A stretch of 64,000 nt of DNA from Mitsuokella sp047974105. GTDB taxonomy: Bacteria > Bacillota > Negativicutes > Selenomonadales > Selenomonadaceae. The stretch lies in contig NZ_JBHYRS010000002.1 of NCBI RefSeq assembly GCF_047974105.1, forward strand, positions 382,280 through 446,279. The letters run 5' to 3'. The notes under the pieces are model-generated. The model saw only the letters and a list, made by a program, of their open reading frames with translations, made no database searches and had not been told where the DNA came from. Numbering within the stretch: position 1 is the first letter of the stretch; each line of letters begins with the position of its first letter. Made by a program: the position numbers and the translations under genes. Shown piece after piece: positions 42,837 to 50,637 of the stretch.

Positions 42837-43754
42837 TTAAGCGTTCTGCACGAGTTCCTGCAGGCGCTGGTTCACAAGGTCAATCCACTCGCCGTGGAAG
42901 CCGACTTCCGTCAAGAGCTCTTCGAGCGTCTCAATGCGCGGCTGCTCTAAAAACATCCGCACGCGGCTCTTCTCAATGGCACGGTAGATGTAATAATCCT
43001 CGGGGATCATGCCGGCCTGCGGGAAAATGACCGTATACTCATGGTACATCTTGTCGTTCATGGATTCATAGACACCGGTCGAGCGCGCGGCATAGGCCTT
43101 CCACTTGTCCGGCAGCCCGTCTAACAGCTTTTCAATCTCAGCCTTGATTGACGCAGCTTTCTGCGCATAATCTGCAAGGACTTTTTCCACAGGCTCCGTG
43201 TCCTGCAGCATGACGGCACAGATGAGGTCGCGCACGGCATTGAAATCGCCGAGACCGTACTGCAGGAATTCTTCGGCCGACTCGACACCGGCGAGCCATT
43301 TTTTGAGGGCTTCTTCCATCGCGGCCTTGGCCTTGGCCACGACGAGCTCATCTTCGGCGTGAAGCTCCTGCGAGAGATTGCAGACGCGCTGCGCAGGCGT
43401 CTCGTCCTGCAGCAGTCCCTTTTCCGCACATCTGCGGCAGTAGCCAATGGCCTCATTCGTAAAGGGCGTGCCCGCTTCAATCTCGCCCATGGTCGGAAAA
43501 TGCTTGCCGAGCTTATCGTAAATGCGGCGCTGCTGCGCGAGCTTGCCCTTTGAAAAATACGTCAGCGGGCGCTGCTGATAGACGACGTGTGTCACCTTGC
43601 CGCAGCCCGGACAGTGATATTCCTTGTCGATGAGCCGCACGGCAATATCGCGCTCCGGATTAGGCTTAAAAAACGCATACGGCACGGTCTCCACGAAGGA
43701 ATAATTGAAGATATTCAGCAGATTGTCCGTGATGCGGGACGGTTCATTGGCCAT
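42837..43754 (-). CDS. Hypothetical protein with two CxxC pairs
   Basis: 305 residues from ATG 43754 (TAGGAG upstream); a longer start would run into the tRNA terminator. Not recognised. Residues about 47-50 (HCPGCGK) and 106-109 (YCRRCAEKG) form two CxxC knuckles about 60 residues apart, suggesting a zinc site. The remaining 190 residues are helical, charged and without membrane segments. The C-terminus has VGFHGEWIDLVNQRLQEL. It has a strong terminator behind it and the tRNA operon terminator in front, so it is monocistronic. It is probably cytosolic; no function can be offered. Confidence 0.7.
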   Translation of the reverse strand: MANEPSRITDNLLNIFNYSFVETVPYAFFKPNPERDIAVRLIDKEYHCPGCGKVTHVVYQQRPLTYFSKGKLAQQRRIYDKLGKHFPTMGEIEAGTPFTNEAIGYCRRCAEKGLLQDETPAQRVCNLSQELHAEDELVVAKAKAAMEEALKKWLAGVESAEEFLQYGLGDFNAVRDLICAVMLQDTEPVEKVLADYAQKAASIKAEIEKLLDGLPDKWKAYAARSTGVYESMNDKMYHEYTVIFPQAGMIPEDYYIYRAIEKSRVRMFLEQPRIETLEELLTEVGFHGEWIDLVNQRLQELVQNA

Positions 43755-43791
43755 AGGTGACACTCCTATCCTGATTATAAAAACACAACAT

Positions 43792-43819
43792 AAAAAACCC
43801 GGAAGAAAACCTTCCGGGC
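43792..43819 (-). terminator. Terminator of the tRNA operon
   Basis: Minus-strand CCCGGAAG and CTTCCGGG with a GTTTT loop, followed by six T, lies 13 bases past the last tRNA. Confidence 0.92.
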
Positions 43820-43831
43820 TGCATTTCATCT

Positions 43832-43905
43832 TGGAGGCGACACCCAGAATCGAACTGGGGATAAAGGTTTTGCAGACCTCGGCCTTACCACTTGGCTATG
43901 TCGCC
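43832..43905 (-). tRNA. tRNA-Cys(GCA), copy 2 in transcription order
   Basis: 74 nt including encoded CCA. Acceptor GGCGACA / TGTCGCC, anticodon loop CTGCAAA (anticodon GCA), T-arm GTTCGATTC, discriminator U as usual for tRNA-Cys. It is identical in sequence to the copy at 44003. Confidence 0.96.
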
Positions 43906-43914
43906 AAAATAAAA

Positions 43915-43989
43915 TGGAGCGGAAAACGAGGCTCGAACTCGCGACCCCCACCTTGGCAAGGTGGTGCTCTACCACTGAGCTATTTCCGC
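43915..43989 (-). tRNA. tRNA-Gly(GCC), copy 2
   Basis: 75 nt with encoded CCA. Acceptor GCGGAAA / TTTCCGC, anticodon stem-loop ACCTTGCCAAGGT (anticodon GCC), T-loop GTTCGAGCC. Confidence 0.96.
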
Positions 43990-44002
43990 ATGAATATAAA
44001 AT

Positions 44003-44076
44003 TGGAGGCGACACCCAGAATCGAACTGGGGATAAAGGTTTTGCAGACCTCGGCCTTACCACTTGGCTATGTCGCC
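44003..44076 (-). tRNA. tRNA-Cys(GCA), copy 1
   Basis: 74 nt with encoded CCA, identical to 43832-43905; anticodon GCA in CTGCAAA. Confidence 0.96.
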
Positions 44077-44083
44077 GAAATAA

Positions 44084-44158
44084 TGGAGCGGAAAACGAGG
44101 CTCGAACTCGCGACCCCCACCTTGGCAAGGTGGTGCTCTACCACTGAGCTATTTCCGC
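44084..44158 (-). tRNA. tRNA-Gly(GCC), copy 1
   Basis: 75 nt with encoded CCA, identical to 43915-43989; anticodon GCC. Confidence 0.96.
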
Positions 44159-44162
44159 ATGA

Positions 44163-44239
44163 TGGCGACCCGAATGGGACTTGAACCCATGACCTCCGCC
44201 GTGACAGGGCGGCATTCTAACCAACTAAACTACCGGGCC
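44163..44239 (-). tRNA. tRNA-Asp(GTC)
   Basis: 77 nt with encoded CCA. Acceptor GGCCCGG / TCGGGTC, anticodon loop CTGTCAC (GTC), T-loop GTTCAAGTC, discriminator G. First tRNA of the operon. Confidence 0.96.
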
Positions 44240-44278
44240 GTCTTCTGTTGTTGCCGCTGTGTTTCAGCGACATGTATT

Positions 44279-44307
44279 ATTATACGGACAATGTGCTGTA
44301 TTGTCAA
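44279..44307 (-). promoter_or_regulatory. Consensus promoter of the tRNA operon
   Basis: Minus-strand TTGACA (44307-44302), a 17-base spacer and TATAAT (44284-44279). Both hexamers are perfect, about 40 bases before tRNA-Asp, as expected for a stable-RNA promoter. Confidence 0.95.
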
Positions 44308-44310
44308 CAC

Positions 44311-44351
44311 CTTTTTTGAAAAAAGTTGGGACAGGTGAAAATTCCTGCCCC
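44311..44351 (-). terminator. Terminator after the ASCH-like gene
   Basis: Minus-strand GGGGCAGG / CCTGTCCC hairpin followed by AACTTTTTT, ending only a few bases before the tRNA promoter. Confidence 0.85.
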
Positions 44352-44377
44352 GACTCCCCCAAAACACTGGTTAACCA

Positions 44378-44737
44378 TCAATCCTGCAGGTCATCGTGAA
44401 CTTCCGAGAAATAGATAACGGTGACCGTATCTTCCATCAGGATGCGGCGTTTGTAGATGCGCTCGAAATCCTCGATGAGTTCTTCGCGCGAGTTGATCTC
44501 CGGATTCTGATGACCGAGGTCGGCGCTCGTCAGCGTGCCCATCGTCTTGACGCGGACTTTGTCGAGGTAAGCCGTGTAAATGCGGTGTTTCGGTTCGCCC
44601 TTCTTGCCCGAGGTAATCCAGACGATCGAGCCCTCCGGATAGAGCTTGCTGACATCGCCGAGACGAACGGTGCAGTTCTTCGTGCGCTCCATGATCATCT
44701 TCTTATGCTTGGCAGCCTGAAAATTCAATGCCATCAT
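44378..44737 (-). CDS. ASCH-like (PUA-fold) putative RNA-binding protein
   Basis: 119 residues from ATG 44737 (GGGAG ten bases upstream); a longer in-frame start at 44785 has no ribosome site. The protein starts MMALNFQAAKHKKMI and has the compact beta-rich pattern TVRLGDVSKLYPEGSIVWIT plus KGEPKHRIYTAYLDKV seen in ASCH-type domains, followed by a helical segment. ASCH proteins are proposed RNA-binding or coactivator-like proteins. The call rests on pattern only. It is monocistronic, directly upstream of the tRNA operon on the same strand. Confidence 0.6.
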   Translation of the reverse strand: MMALNFQAAKHKKMIMERTKNCTVRLGDVSKLYPEGSIVWITSGKKGEPKHRIYTAYLDKVRVKTMGTLTSADLGHQNPEINSREELIEDFERIYKRRILMEDTVTVIYFSEVHDDLQD

Positions 44738-45013
44738 GATAAAGCATCTCCCATCCTTGCTTTTACTATAGGATACATTATACACAAACCAGCTTAACTG
44801 CCGCTTATAAAAAGAGGCAGGGTACCAAAAGCCGGCTTTTCAATTCTTTTTGTATAATTCTCCCTAAGGGCCATAATATCCTGCTCCTGATATAAAAATT
44901 CCTGCGTTTTTTAGTCTGTCCGTTCTTCATGGACATTCCCGTAAATTTCATGCATCGCGTCTGAAAGTGTGTTAGAATGGATACATGTTATTTTATTGAT
45001 TGGAGGTTTTTGT

Positions 45014-45736
45014 ATGAAAAACGTAAGACACATCTTCGCGCTGGTCTGCGCCCTGATGATGCTCTCCTGCAGCATGGCTTTTGCCGCAGCGCAGCAGGAG
45101 CCCAAGGCTCCCCCGATGCTTTCCGTAGACGGTCAGGGCACGGGCACGGCCACGCCTGACATGGCCACGGTCACGATTGGCGTGACGACGCAGGGCAGCG
45201 ATGCCGGCAAAGCGCAGAACGACAACGCGTGGACGTCAAACCAGATTCAGAAGGCCATCGAAGGCCTTGGCATCGAGGCTAAGGACATCCAGACGCGCAA
45301 TTACTCGTTCTACCCGAATTACAGCACGGAAAAGGGACAGAACAACAAGATTACGGGTTACACGGTCAACAACTCCGTCGTCGTCGTCGTCCGTGACATC
45401 AAGCTGACGGGCAAAGTCATTGACGCCGCTCTCAATAACGGTGCCAACGAAATCAACTCGCTCGACTTCTCCGCCAGCGACACGCGCGCCGTCCGCAAGA
45501 CCGCGCTTTTAAACGCGGTACAGGATGCACGCGACAAGGCTGATGTCATCGCCAAGGGCCTTGGCAAACGCATCGTCGGCATCCAGAATGTCAGCGAGAG
45601 CACGGGCTACCTTGAGACGCGCCGCTTCAACATGGTGTCGATGGCCGCTATGGCCAAGGACGCAAGTACGCCGATTGCACCGGGCAGCCTCTCGATGACG
45701 GCCAACGTCCATGTCGATTTTATCCTCGGCGACTGA
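45014..45736 (+). CDS. Exported SIMPL-domain (DUF541) protein
   Basis: 240 residues from ATG 45014, nine bases after GGAGG. A signal peptide (MKNVRHIFALVCALMMLSC, cleavage near AFA-AA) precedes a SIMPL/BP26-like domain (LSVDGQGTGTATPDMATVTIGV; IQTRNYSFYPNY; ARDKADVIAKGLGKRI). Such proteins are periplasmic or surface oligomers of poorly defined role, sometimes linked to stress resistance. It lies 57 bases before an acyltransferase gene on the same strand, so the two are likely co-transcribed. An extended -10 (TGTTAGAAT) lies near 44970. Confidence 0.85.
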   Translation: MKNVRHIFALVCALMMLSCSMAFAAAQQEPKAPPMLSVDGQGTGTATPDMATVTIGVTTQGSDAGKAQNDNAWTSNQIQKAIEGLGIEAKDIQTRNYSFYPNYSTEKGQNNKITGYTVNNSVVVVVRDIKLTGKVIDAALNNGANEINSLDFSASDTRAVRKTALLNAVQDARDKADVIAKGLGKRIVGIQNVSESTGYLETRRFNMVSMAAMAKDASTPIAPGSLSMTANVHVDFILGD

Positions 45737-45793
45737 TTCCTGTCCGAATTGATTCATTCTAATATCCTAATATAGAAGTAAGGAGTTTTTTCT

Positions 45794-46963
45794 TTGGCAG
45801 AGCAAGCAAGTCCGGCAGCAGCCCCTGTGCGCAAGCGCAAGCCGCGCCTGCCGGCCATCGAATACATCCGCGGCATTGCCATGATGGGCGTCATTGCCAT
45901 TCATGTGGGCTCACAGTACCTCATGAATCAGACCGCCAATATCCATCTCATTGCCCTTCTCGAAGTGGCCTCACGCTTCAGCGTGCCGATTTTCTTCTTC
46001 ATCTCGGCTTTCGGGCTCTTCTACAATCTCGATATTCATGAGCCCCTCAATTACAGAGCCTTCATGAAGAAGCGCTTCCGGACCGTCCTGATTCCGTATA
46101 TCGTCTGGTCCGTCTTCTACCTTGTACACGATGGCCTGTTTTACCGCGTAGGCCTGCCGGACCCGCTGCACTTTTTGACCATCCTGTTCTTCGGCACGGC
46201 AAAATACCAGCTGTACTTCCTCGTGATTCTCATCTGGTTCTACCTCTTAATGCCGCTCTGGATTGCCATCGTGCGGCGCGCAGGCCTCATCAGTCTGACG
46301 CTGCTTTTTATCGCGCAGATTGCCTTTGACTACTGGTCGAGTTTTTCCGTGCCGTTCAACACCTTCGTTTACGGCCTGCCCGACCATTCGTGGCTCAAGC
46401 CGTTCCTCATGTACCGCCTGAATTACTGGGTCGTCCACTACATCTTCATTTTCGTGCTCGGCGGCTATCTCGCGGTCCATATCCACGAATTCCAGAACTT
46501 CATGCAGAAATACCGCCGTGCCGTCACGGTGTTCTTCTGGGCAGCGCTCGTCTGGCTCGTCGCGTATTACTACCAGCTGATTTACGAGACGGGTTATACG
46601 GCACTTGAGGCCATCAACACGGCTCATCAGCTCTGCCCTGCAGGACTTTTCTACACGCTGGCCTCGTCGATTTTCTTCTTCACGATTTTCACGTACCAGA
46701 AGTATCCCAAAGTCCTGAATCCCATCCTGCACCAGCTCGGGCGTCATTCGTACTTTGCGTATCTCGTCCATCCGTTCTTCATCACGTATGTTTCGGTGGC
46801 CCTGCAGAAAAGCGGTCATCTGATGACGGCTCCTGTCACCATCGTCTACTACTTCGTGATTCTCGGGCTTTCCATGTTCGCAGCAGCAGTCTGCCGCAAA
46901 ATCGGCGAACATCTGCCCCTGCTCAACGAATGGACCATCGGCGTCTACCCAAGAAAAAAATAA
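45794..46963 (+). CDS. Membrane acyltransferase 3 family protein
   Basis: 389 residues with about ten membrane segments. The family R-x10-H motif is present as R26...H37 (RGIAMMGVIAIHVG). These enzymes O-acylate sugars of LPS, peptidoglycan or secreted polymers. Translation begins at TTG 45794, eight bases after AAGGAG. Its place behind a SIMPL-domain gene and the envelope genes further right suggests a surface-modifying role, but the acceptor is unknown. A bidirectional terminator follows. Confidence 0.85.
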   Translation: MAEQASPAAAPVRKRKPRLPAIEYIRGIAMMGVIAIHVGSQYLMNQTANIHLIALLEVASRFSVPIFFFISAFGLFYNLDIHEPLNYRAFMKKRFRTVLIPYIVWSVFYLVHDGLFYRVGLPDPLHFLTILFFGTAKYQLYFLVILIWFYLLMPLWIAIVRRAGLISLTLLFIAQIAFDYWSSFSVPFNTFVYGLPDHSWLKPFLMYRLNYWVVHYIFIFVLGGYLAVHIHEFQNFMQKYRRAVTVFFWAALVWLVAYYYQLIYETGYTALEAINTAHQLCPAGLFYTLASSIFFFTIFTYQKYPKVLNPILHQLGRHSYFAYLVHPFFITYVSVALQKSGHLMTAPVTIVYYFVILGLSMFAAAVCRKIGEHLPLLNEWTIGVYPRKK

Positions 46964-46977
46964 AATAAAATAACGGA

Positions 46978-47032
46978 CAAAAAAGAACCTGTCATCCTGA
47001 CCATGCATTGGCCGGGACGGCAGGTTTTTTCT
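46978..47032. terminator. Bidirectional terminator between the acyltransferase and ImmA genes
   Basis: AAAAAAGAACCTG pairs with CAGGTTTTTTCTTT through a long interrupted stem. It sits between convergent genes. Confidence 0.8.
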
Positions 47033-47081
47033 TTATAAATTACGTGCGCAGATTCTGTGCGCATGGGAAAGTCAGGCAAAG

Positions 47082-47597
47082 TCAGGCACGGATATGCTTA
47101 AAAAACTGACTGTCGCCGTCATCCGTGAGGCGCAGGTCGTAACCGAGCGAAACCATCTCGCGCATTTTGATGAGCATGAGGTTGATATTCGTGTGCAGGC
47201 GCTGCGAAATCGCCGCGACGTCCTCTCCTGCCCGCACATAATGATAAACTTCGTCGTTGTCGAGCAGCAGATGAGCGGCAAAGGCATTGGCCTCGTACTC
47301 CGTGCGGCTGTTCATGCGAAAGAGCTCGAATTCCTGCAGGCCGGTTTTCGCGAGGTCGCGGTGCAGCTGGTCGTGGCCGATCTCGTGCGCGAGGACCATC
47401 GGCAGCCAGTCCTCATCGAGCCGGCTGTTCAGGAAAATGAAGCGGTGATGCCATTTATTGAAGTACATGCCCAAAAGGTTCTTGTAGTCGTCGGCAAATT
47501 CCACATGGATGCCGAGGTCCTTCGCAAGAGCCAGCATATCGCGGCCATTTTCCGGCCGCACCCTGCAGGCTGAGCGGTAAAGCTGTAGAGAATCCAT
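47082..47597 (-). CDS. ImmA/IrrE-family metallopeptidase
   Basis: 171 residues. Zinc-protease motif HEIGH at 71-75 (VLAHEIGHD), with the following acidic EYEANAFAAHLLL as third ligand helix. ImmA-type proteases cleave a partner XRE repressor to switch on its targets, as in ICEBs1; IrrE/DdrO is the Deinococcus analogue. The gene starts six bases after the XRE gene stop, a typical pair. A winged or helical segment at 115-150 (EDVAAISQRLHTNINLML) resembles the family's C-terminal HTH-like part. No integrative element genes are nearby, so this looks like a chromosomal stress switch. Confidence 0.88.
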   Translation of the reverse strand: MDSLQLYRSACRVRPENGRDMLALAKDLGIHVEFADDYKNLLGMYFNKWHHRFIFLNSRLDEDWLPMVLAHEIGHDQLHRDLAKTGLQEFELFRMNSRTEYEANAFAAHLLLDNDEVYHYVRAGEDVAAISQRLHTNINLMLIKMREMVSLGYDLRLTDDGDSQFFKHIRA

Positions 47598-47603
47598 CGG
47601 GCT

Positions 47604-48008
47604 TCACTTCCTGTATTTTTTCGGTGTGTATTTCTGGTTGTCTTCCTTGGCCAGCCAGTAGGCACGCTCGAGAGAACGCATGACCGCATCGCGGTCCTCA
47701 TCCGAGAGCTCGCCGCCCGCAAACATGCCCGCAAGCTGCCCGACGAGTTCTTTAGCCTGCGCCATGCCGCGCCTGCCGTACTGCGAGCCCGCTTCCCCGA
47801 TGAAGGCTTCCGAATCTGTATAAAGATAGTCGACCTTCACAGCAAAAAAATCCGCGAGCACCCGATACGTTTCTTTCTTCTTTGGATAGCGCTCCCCCGA
47901 CTCGTACCCGCTGTAGGTCTGGCGCGTAATGCCGCAGGCCGCTGCTACTTCTTTCTGCGTCAGCCTGCGCGCCCGGCGCAGCTGCAGCAATTTATCACAG
48001 AACTTCAC
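47604..48008 (-). CDS. XRE-family repressor paired with ImmA
   Basis: 134 residues. The N-terminal Cro/C1-type HTH is at about 1-65 (LRRARRLTQKEVAAACGITR, then SGYESGERYPKKK). A C-terminal part (about 70-134) is helical and charged and would be the dimer or cleavage region. It lies six bases before the ImmA gene and 126 bases after a small membrane protein gene. The twin ACATATGT palindromes at 48626-48668 in front of this three-gene run are the best candidate operators for it. This is inference from position and symmetry. Confidence 0.88.
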   Translation of the reverse strand: MKFCDKLLQLRRARRLTQKEVAAACGITRQTYSGYESGERYPKKKETYRVLADFFAVKVDYLYTDSEAFIGEAGSQYGRRGMAQAKELVGQLAGMFAGGELSDEDRDAVMRSLERAYWLAKEDNQKYTPKKYRK

Positions 48009-48134
48009 GATGTTTCCCTCTTTCCTGTCCTTTTGAGTCCTGGCTTTCGCCCACTTTTCTCAACCTTGTTCCTTATTTCCTGTTTCTTAATTTTAACATT
48101 TGTCCGCTTTGGCGGCAAGGCCTGACGCTCCGGC

Positions 48135-48596
48135 TCAGGCAATATGGCGGTGCTGCGTCAGGCAGTCCGACTCCCGGCTCTTTTCCGAAAATACCTCCTG
48201 ACGCGACCGGATAAAGTGACGCGTGACGGGCTGACTCCTGCGCACCGTCAAAATGACGAGCGTCAGCACATTCAAAAGCGGCAGGCACTGGCCGAGCAGC
48301 CACCACTTGCTTGCCCGACAGTCATTGCAGCGCCAGAGCGTGACGAGCAGCAGCAAAAGGCAGAACGGCGCCGTAAATTCCAGCGAGGCCAGGCCGCCGG
48401 CTTCCCTGCCGAAAAAGAACGGAATGCCGTCCTCCAAGATGCAGAACGTGCCCATGACGAGTCCGTCCGGAGCCTGTGCATAGGCTGCAAAGCTCCGGTA
48501 CTCCCAGGCCGCATAATAAAACGGCACCATGATATAGAGCAGCAGATTCATGATGACAAAGGGCAGGCGCCCGATTTTCCTTTCTAAAATATCCAT
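48135..48596 (-). CDS. Small DUF805-like membrane protein heading the XRE/ImmA operon
   Basis: 153 residues from ATG 48596 (GGAGG upstream). Three or four membrane helices (about 13-32, 45-55, 75-88, 100-120). The segment WRCNDCRASKWWLLGQ resembles the DUF805 R-x-x-D..S-x-WW motif. The C-terminal 35 residues are basic and cytosolic. First gene of the apparent DUF805-XRE-ImmA operon, with a promoter overlapped by two palindromes. The function of DUF805 proteins is unknown; here it may be the effector or the signal input of the switch. Confidence 0.65.
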   Translation of the reverse strand: MDILERKIGRLPFVIMNLLLYIMVPFYYAAWEYRSFAAYAQAPDGLVMGTFCILEDGIPFFFGREAGGLASLEFTAPFCLLLLLVTLWRCNDCRASKWWLLGQCLPLLNVLTLVILTVRRSQPVTRHFIRSRQEVFSEKSRESDCLTQHRHIA

Positions 48597-48618
48597 ATCA
48601 CAAAACCTCCGTGTCTGT

Positions 48619-48668
48619 TTTATATTTAACATATGTAAAACTTACAAGTTAATATTAACATATGTCAA
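48619..48668 (-). promoter_or_regulatory. Promoter with twin operators for the DUF805-XRE-ImmA operon
   Basis: Minus-strand TTGTAA (48647-48642), a 17-base spacer and TATAAA (48624-48619) form the promoter. Two copies of TTnACATATGTnAA, at 48626-48639 and 48655-48668, are 29 bases apart centre to centre. One fills the spacer and one lies just upstream of the -35. This layout is typical of a repressor blocking polymerase. Confidence 0.7.
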
Positions 48669-48691
48669 ACATTTAAGCAAGTCCGGAGCAG

Positions 48692-48722
48692 CAAAAAAGA
48701 GACTGTTTCAAAAACAGTCCCT
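48692..48722 (-). terminator. Terminator after the LacI-family gene
   Basis: Minus-strand GGGACTGTTT and AAACAGTCTC form a tight hairpin followed by six T. Confidence 0.88.
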
Positions 48723-48735
48723 CAGCAGACAAAAG

Positions 48736-49752
48736 TCAAAGATTCTCGAGCAGGCGGATCTCATTTTTCATGATGTAATTCGTCTTGTCCGGCATGCGGC
48801 CGTTGACGAGATACTCGAAGGCAATATTCACGGCCATGCGGCCCTGACGCGTCGGATGCTGATAGAGAATGGCCTTGACGATGCCCTGACGCATCATCTC
48901 GACCGTCAGCGGCACGCTGTCAAAGGCAATCGTCGTCGGCCGCTCTTTTTCCGGCAGCTGCATGATGGCGCGGCAGGCACCGTAGACGCCGCCCGCGAGC
49001 AGGAACATCGCCGTGATATCCTGATGGTCGTCCAGGAGCTCCTTCGTGCGTTCATACGAACAAATTTCATCGTCGCCATTCTCGATGATGCCGGCAATCG
49101 AAAAACCGGGAATACGTTTCATGCGGTGCTCAAAGCCCTGCAGCCTTTCGCAGTGGCCGAGCACCTGCCGGCTGCCCATGACGATGCCGATTTTTGCCGT
49201 TTCACCGAGCAAAGCCTCTAAAAGCGCGCAGGCCGTCTCGCCGCCATTGAAATAGTCGCTGCCGACATAGCAGTGGCGTTTCGAGCTCTTGATGTCGTTG
49301 ACAATGGTTATGACAAAAATACCCGCATCGACAAAATCATCAATGGCCTTCGCGATGCGTTCGTCATCAATCGGGCTGATGATCAGCGCATTGACCTGTC
49401 CTTTCATCGTCTCCATTAGATGCAGCTGTTTGTCGACATCATAGCCCTTCATCGGGTAGTAGCGGACCGTCAGGCCGTAAATGGCATACGACTCTGCCGC
49501 CTTGTCCATGCCGTGAATGACATCGTCAAAAAAGGCATTGCCTTCTGACGGCAGCAGGACGCCGATGACCGGATGATGCTTGCGCGCCGCAAGGGCCTTG
49601 CCCGCAGGATTTGGCTCATAGCCGAGCTGCTCTGCCATTTTGCGGATCATCGCCGCCGTTTCGGCATTGACCCGGCCGCGGCCATTTAGGGCACGGTCGA
49701 CCGTACCGCGCGAAACGCCGCAGAGCTCCGCTATCTTTTTCATGGTAACCAT
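48736..49752 (-). CDS. LacI-family transcriptional regulator
   Basis: 338 residues. N-terminal HTH (TMKKIAELCGVSRGTVDRAL, then NGRGRVNAETA) with the hinge helix PNPAGKALAAR, then a periplasmic-binding-like effector domain (HPVIGVLLPSEGNAFFDDV; NALIISPIDDERI; TAMFLLAGGVYGACRAIM), of the ribose-binding type. GAGG lies eight bases before the ATG. It sits downstream of the sugar genes (DUF4867, porter, kinase) but after a terminator. It is the obvious candidate regulator of that module; the effector sugar is unknown. Confidence 0.92.
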   Translation of the reverse strand: MVTMKKIAELCGVSRGTVDRALNGRGRVNAETAAMIRKMAEQLGYEPNPAGKALAARKHHPVIGVLLPSEGNAFFDDVIHGMDKAAESYAIYGLTVRYYPMKGYDVDKQLHLMETMKGQVNALIISPIDDERIAKAIDDFVDAGIFVITIVNDIKSSKRHCYVGSDYFNGGETACALLEALLGETAKIGIVMGSRQVLGHCERLQGFEHRMKRIPGFSIAGIIENGDDEICSYERTKELLDDHQDITAMFLLAGGVYGACRAIMQLPEKERPTTIAFDSVPLTVEMMRQGIVKAILYQHPTRQGRMAVNIAFEYLVNGRMPDKTNYIMKNEIRLLENL

Positions 49753-49828
49753 GATAGTTTCCTCACTTCCTAAAAGCGATTCTTATATATTATTGTAGCA
49801 AATTACGTCTCAAAAGGAAAATAAAAAT

Positions 49829-49870
49829 AAAAAGAGAGCTTCGTCAGGATTTCCCGACGAAACTCTCTCT
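49829..49870 (-). terminator. Terminator after the DUF4867 gene
   Basis: Minus-strand AGAGAG..TCGTCG and CGACGA..CTCTCT form a long stem followed by TTTTTATTTTTA, between the DUF4867 gene and the LacI gene. Confidence 0.88.
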
Positions 49871-49923
49871 GCCCCTGCCGCATACAGTCCGCTTATCCGG
49901 CAATCATTTGCACAAAGCTTAAA

Positions 49924-50541
49924 TCAGAGGGAAAGATTTTCTCCCTTAAGGCCGATATAAGCCCCGTCCTTCTGCAGGCCGCTCTCTTCATGCGCGATCA
50001 TCCATTTATTGACGGCAAACAGCAGGCGGTCCTCGCCTTCTTTGGCAATCGGATTTTCAAGGGCCTCATTCGTGCCGCGCGGCAGGGCCACGCCGCAGCG
50101 GAATTCCTGGCCGTCAATGCCGCACGGTGCAAAATGCAGCGTCGTCGCATAAAGCTCGACGGCCGTGCCGGCCAGGACGAAGAAGCATTCAACCTTGCCC
50201 GTGTCATACGTCAGCGTCTCAGGGTCGATATCCTGCTGACGGCCGAGCATCAGCACGAGGTCCGTCGCCGCAATATCGATTTCCGAGGAACGGTGATACT
50301 CGAGGGCATTGAGCTTCTCGTTATGGCCGCTGCAGTGGCCGAGTTCCGTCGGCATCTCGCCGTACGTCTTGTCCGTGAGTTCTTTAAAAAGCGGCAGAGC
50401 CTCAAATTCCCTGACGGACGGCTCGTAGACCGTACCCTCAGCCGGCACGGAAATCTTTTTGAGCGTCTCACAGAATTCTTTCGTATCAAGCGGCAGCACG
50501 CGTCCGTACGGACGGAAAGCAGCATCATTTACAGATTTCAT
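49924..50541 (-). CDS. DUF4867 family protein in a sugar-utilisation cluster
   Basis: 205 residues, cytosolic. The sequence (GHCSGHNEKLNALEYHRSSE; CFFVLAGTAVELYATTLHFAPC) suggests a cupin-like barrel with several His and Glu that could bind a metal. This is the pattern I associate with DUF4867, a family usually found with sugar kinases and isomerases. No reaction is known; a role as sugar or sugar-phosphate isomerase or mutarotase would fit the fold and context, but is inference. It lies 96 bases after the sugar porter gene and is last in the run before a terminator. Confidence 0.65.
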   Translation of the reverse strand: MKSVNDAAFRPYGRVLPLDTKEFCETLKKISVPAEGTVYEPSVREFEALPLFKELTDKTYGEMPTELGHCSGHNEKLNALEYHRSSEIDIAATDLVLMLGRQQDIDPETLTYDTGKVECFFVLAGTAVELYATTLHFAPCGIDGQEFRCGVALPRGTNEALENPIAKEGEDRLLFAVNKWMIAHEESGLQKDGAYIGLKGENLSL

Positions 50542-50637
50542 TTTTCTCTCTCCTCACAATATAGTGATTACACAATATCATCACACAATTTATTTTACAC
50601 GCTGGCTCGGGATCTGTAAAAGACATAGGTCCTTTTA

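Larger units (their letters stand above)
43832..44158 (-). repeat. Tandem duplication of a tRNA-Gly/tRNA-Cys pair
   Basis: The unit 43832-43989 recurs at 44003-44158. Both tRNA-Cys copies and both tRNA-Gly copies are identical over their whole length; only the short spacers differ (about 9 versus 7 bases between the two genes). Confidence 0.95.

Noticed and set aside
43832..44239. tRNA cluster as an attachment site for a mobile element
   Set aside because: No integrase and no partial tRNA repeat further away in the window; the repeated tRNAs are complete genes of one operon.
47082..48008. XRE/ImmA pair as a sign of an integrative element like ICEBs1 or a prophage
   Set aside because: No integrase, excisionase, relaxase, phage structural genes or flanking direct repeats are visible within many kilobases on either side.
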